Source: Spodoptera frugiperda (Eukaryota > Arthropoda > Insecta > Lepidoptera > Noctuidae). From it: a stretch of 64,000 nucleotides of DNA. Numbering within the stretch: the stretch's first letter is position 1; every line of letters begins with the position of its first letter. Location of the stretch: the NCBI RefSeq assembly GCF_023101765.2, contig NC_064216.1, positions 10,419,545-10,483,544 of the forward strand, given 5' to 3'. The notes beneath the pieces are model-generated. The model was not told the origin of the DNA. It did not search any database and saw nothing but the letters and a program-made list of their open reading frames with translations. Below are positions 60,982 through 64,000 of this stretch, in pieces. The position numbers and the translations under genes are program-made.

Positions 60982-63204
60982 AGGAAGCAAACCCCCTCAA
61001 AAATGGGTTGTCTTTCCTATTATCTAAACTACACCAAAAATCTCACCCAACAACGATCAAAGTTAATATCGAAACAAGAAACTACACATCTCCGCAAAAG
61101 ACACATTCGAAGACAAATGCTCATACAAGTGGTGGGAGCGAGTCCGATACAATGCAGCAATCAAGGCCTGGACACTGAGGCCAATTTGTGGCCTGAATTG
61201 CTCACCGAGCCGTTTCTGAGGCCACGTTGTAATTGCTATGTTTGTTTGTTTTGATAAAGGACTCGGTAACTGCCTGTAGATGGGCCTTGAATTAAAACCG
61301 CATACATCCTGTATGTTAGTGGGTGTTGTCTATATACTGCGGTTTTGTGTTGGAATTGTATTGATATGGTAAATCTATTGCACTGTATTATGTACAATGT
61401 TTTAATATGTATGTATCTAGTACGGTACCGAAAGTTTTAAAATCGTAAAGTCAAAATGTGATTTATCCAATCCAGAAATGAAATGGTAAACTGAAAAAAC
61501 AACGTACTTTAGCATTTTGTTTTTTCATCGTATATATTAAATATCCATTGATAATAAGAAATGAAGCAGGTATAGTATACCTACCTGACGAAACCATATT
61601 TATGCACGCTGTATGATGATAATAATAATTAGTAAAAGCACTAATCAGCACAGAACGATGTTGTTAAAAAGACGCTATAAAGGCTTCTGAAAATTCGCGA
61701 GGAAAATTTAAAATACCTTAAGCTTGTATACAAAGCGGCTCGCGCTGTTTGCAGCGTCTCGAAGTAAGCGAGACTGAATGCCTCTAACTCAGTTAAAACT
61801 TGGTACTGTAGAATACTCACAATGTTGCTTTGTCGGTCCGTCCGTCCTTTCTTCCAGTATAATTGGGAACGGTACATTACAATTTAATTCAAGAATTTGA
61901 CTGCAAATGGAAGTTTTATATTGTTCAGTAGAAAAGGCTGGAGATTTCTGCCTATTGCTCCTCCAATAGGCCTAAGGAACGAGTGAAACTTGACGGCAAT
62001 CGTATTCAATAATGTTTTACGGTGGAAGTCACAGCTTCGTTTAATTATTCTATTGTTCTGTCTAAGTACGTCAGTCAGCCACCATTTTGTTCTGGCATTG
62101 ACAAGTCAAGTCAAGAGCTAAATGGCGTTCAGAAATATTTGCCTAAAATACTACATTAGCACTGTGGGCTACTTGGTATAATACCATAGACAAAATTAAT
62201 TTTAAAAATAATAATTCACCAACCGTTTTATCCCCTTTCTTATAAGAGAAACCCCTTTCCCAAAAATATCATAATACGATTAAACAGATTTCGCCACCCA
62301 CATTAATACATTGCCCAGTGTGTCCAACAGTTTTTGTAGACAAAATATCGCACTAAATCACACCGGGCCGTTAAACGTAACAAAAGGTCACACCGTAATT
62401 AGTTTTTTTGTCCCCACTGTGCAATATTTCAACCTTCCCGACCGCATCCGTAATAATTTTTCAATTAAAATTCATTTTTGTCATAAAATATTCTGCACTC
62501 GTGTTGAAAATTAAAATGTATGTGTTTTCGTATGGGTGATTACTTAAAATAACGTTGTTATTCCACTTTTTCTGGGTTTTATTGTATTTAAAATGATATT
62601 CGGTATTCAATCTGGGCTGTAGGGTTTGTTTACAAAGGGTTTTTTATTATTTTAAAACCCAATGGGCGTTTTTTGTGACTTAATAAAGTATGGTAAAATT
62701 TAAAAGTGAACGAATTTGTGATTTTCAAAACATTTAACTTTGTTCCTGATGAGAATATAAAACTAAACAAATATTTATTTATTTTGATATTATATCAACA
62801 AGCCTTTTCTCACAATAATTGATAGCAGCTCGCTGACACAAGTTTGAAATGTACTAAGGATCTCTTCCTTGTACGTACAAAAAATACTTCGTCGCATAAT
62901 GATGTCAAACAAAGTACGATTAACGAGATACGTTCATTAAAACTTCTACATCGGGAGCCCATTCTTCCAGTCTACCCGAATTTGTTCGGAAAGAAAAAAC
63001 AACATGTCCTCTAAGAGTTAAATCATACTGATACTTACGAAATACATATAAAAAATCACGTGTCTTATGTAAGACTATAGGGTTTATACAGCAAATAAGT
63101 ATAAATAACATTTTCTATTATTTTTGGCGATCAAATCGTGTCGTTATAATCTCAGAGTCCCTTAAGTTTTCTTACCAAATAATATATATTCATAAAACAG
63201 CATT
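60982..63204. other. unassigned intron sequence
   Basis: Less AT-rich blocks at 61110-61240 and 62290-62460 might be conserved non-coding DNA. Short frames there lack splice context. A weak AG|GT junction at about 61585 was rejected as a ratchet site. Confidence 0.4.
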
Positions 63205-63250
63205 TTCACTAAACATACCTGAAACAATAAAACAAACCATTTTAAATTAA
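63205..63250 (-). promoter_or_regulatory. candidate recursive splice (ratchet) site in Dok7 intron 1
   Basis: The minus strand reads tttgttttattgtttcag fused directly to gtatgtttagtg, with the junction between 63219 and 63218. It shares the exact 13-mer gtttcaggtatgt with the site at 3008. It lies about 32.0 kb upstream of the exon 2 acceptor on the same strand. An attaattt branch-like motif is a little further upstream. Exon 1 would be spliced here first, then re-spliced to exon 2. Inferred from sequence only. Confidence 0.65.
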
Positions 63251-64000
63251 TTGTACAATACATTCATCGCAATTAACCACACGATTAAAACGTAAAACAT
63301 TATGAACATTATTGTAGAACATACCGATATCGTAATCTAACTTCAATTAGCAACGGTAACAAGAATGAAGTAATTAATTCTCTGACGTTTTTATTCTAAC
63401 ACTATTTCTAAATGAACACGAATAAAATATAAATATTATAACTCAAGTTTTAAATGGTTTCGATATTAATTACGCCCATAATTGTCAGCGGCCGCTATGA
63501 AAAATATTTCCTTATATTTTCTTTACTCGAAACAATTACTTATGGAAATTCTTAATCGCACAATTAAATTATGTTGAAGCATTGTTTAAAATACTTTGTA
63601 AGGCTGGGAGGCTAACGAGGTGTGTTTTGTAATTGCGTGGCGAGGTGAAATGGATCGTGAGCTGTTGCAATGTCGTAAATACAAGTTGCTGCATACCGAA
63701 TTAGGGTACACCTTGTGTATAAAATGTTTTTAAATACGCCATTTTGTGAAACGTTTTCAGAATTTTGGTTGGAGTTGCTTGAAAGAAATAAATGAGAAAA
63801 TTACTGAGCACTGTATAGTGGCGTATTTTTGTAGTTTTAAATATACAGTATGGAGATCACTCATATGATTTAAATTAAATTACAAATAGTACTAGTCTAC
63901 AGAAGCATAATACAATTAAATATTACAACGAACAAATTAAACAATTAAATAAATCAAGTATTAAACTCTTTGTCTGCACAGCTCCATGTTCCTTGACCAT

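Larger units (their letters stand above)
31192..64000 (-). other. Dok7: Dok7 intron 1 (partial; runs past the window end)
   Basis: Inferred from the exon 2 acceptor at 31192 and the absence of any recognisable exon 1. That exon should end ...GKK before a donor and be about 54 coding bases if like human. At least 32.8 kb of the intron is inside the window. It holds the ratchet-like site at 63218 and most of the Helitron, SINE and LINE remnants listed separately. Confidence 0.75.

Noticed and set aside
61578..61596. Ratchet-like junction on the minus strand (gtttcgtcag|gtaggt)
   Set aside because: Pyrimidine tract is short and interrupted and the donor is weak, unlike 3008 and 63218.

Overview
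This window is animal nuclear DNA from a moth or butterfly (Lepidoptera), most likely a noctuid-like moth. It is AT-rich, has almost no open reading frame over 90 codons, and is packed with short mobile-element remnants of types I associate with lepidopteran genomes: Helitron-like ends with a CTAG terminus, tRNA-derived SINE pieces, RTE-type LINE ends and fold-back MITEs. The order is inferred from repeat content and intron architecture; the noctuid suggestion is weaker.

One exon is well supported. On the minus strand, 31191 to 31146 is a 46-nt exon encoding WKSRWGVVTKLSPAA plus one base of the next codon. It has a tttctttgtttcag acceptor and a CTGCAG|gtatgt donor. As I remember the human gene, this matches exon 2 of DOK7 (pleckstrin-homology domain; human WKSRWLVLRKPSPVA) in peptide, length (46 nt) and both splice phases. 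The window is therefore read as the middle of an insect Dok7 gene on the minus strand. Intron 1 runs from 31192 to beyond 64000, and intron 2 from 31145 to below position 1. Exons 1 and 3 were not found.

Each giant intron has a candidate recursive-splicing (ratchet) site on the same strand. At 63218/63219 and 3008/3009 a pyrimidine-rich tract ending gtttcag is fused directly to gtatgt. The two sites share the 13-mer gtttcaggtatgt and would cut off intron segments of about 32.0 and 28.1 kb next to exon 2. This combination of a 46-nt exon isolated between two ratcheted introns is the main biological signal here.

Repeat layout. 0.8-6.4 kb: SINE and LINE pieces and an RTE reverse-transcriptase relic. 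8.2-9.1 kb: a long inverted repeat. 18.9-22.0 kb: a Helitron-like composite with two internal tandem duplications and a 210-bp inverted repeat whose arms look identical. 24.36 kb: a 22-bp perfect hairpin. 30.1-31.1 kb: LINE ends reaching within 60 bp of the exon donor. 33.95 kb: a TA-flanked MITE. 34.2 and 44.7 kb: paired extended Helitron-like copies, one carrying a nested insertion with a 13-bp target-site duplication. 38.3 kb: a SINE with an intact B box. 39.6 kb: an element with GGTTCCGTAGC inverted ends, with relatives at 5.1 and 54.8 kb. 59.3-60.3 kb: Helitron-like copies. The rest is unassigned AT-rich intron.
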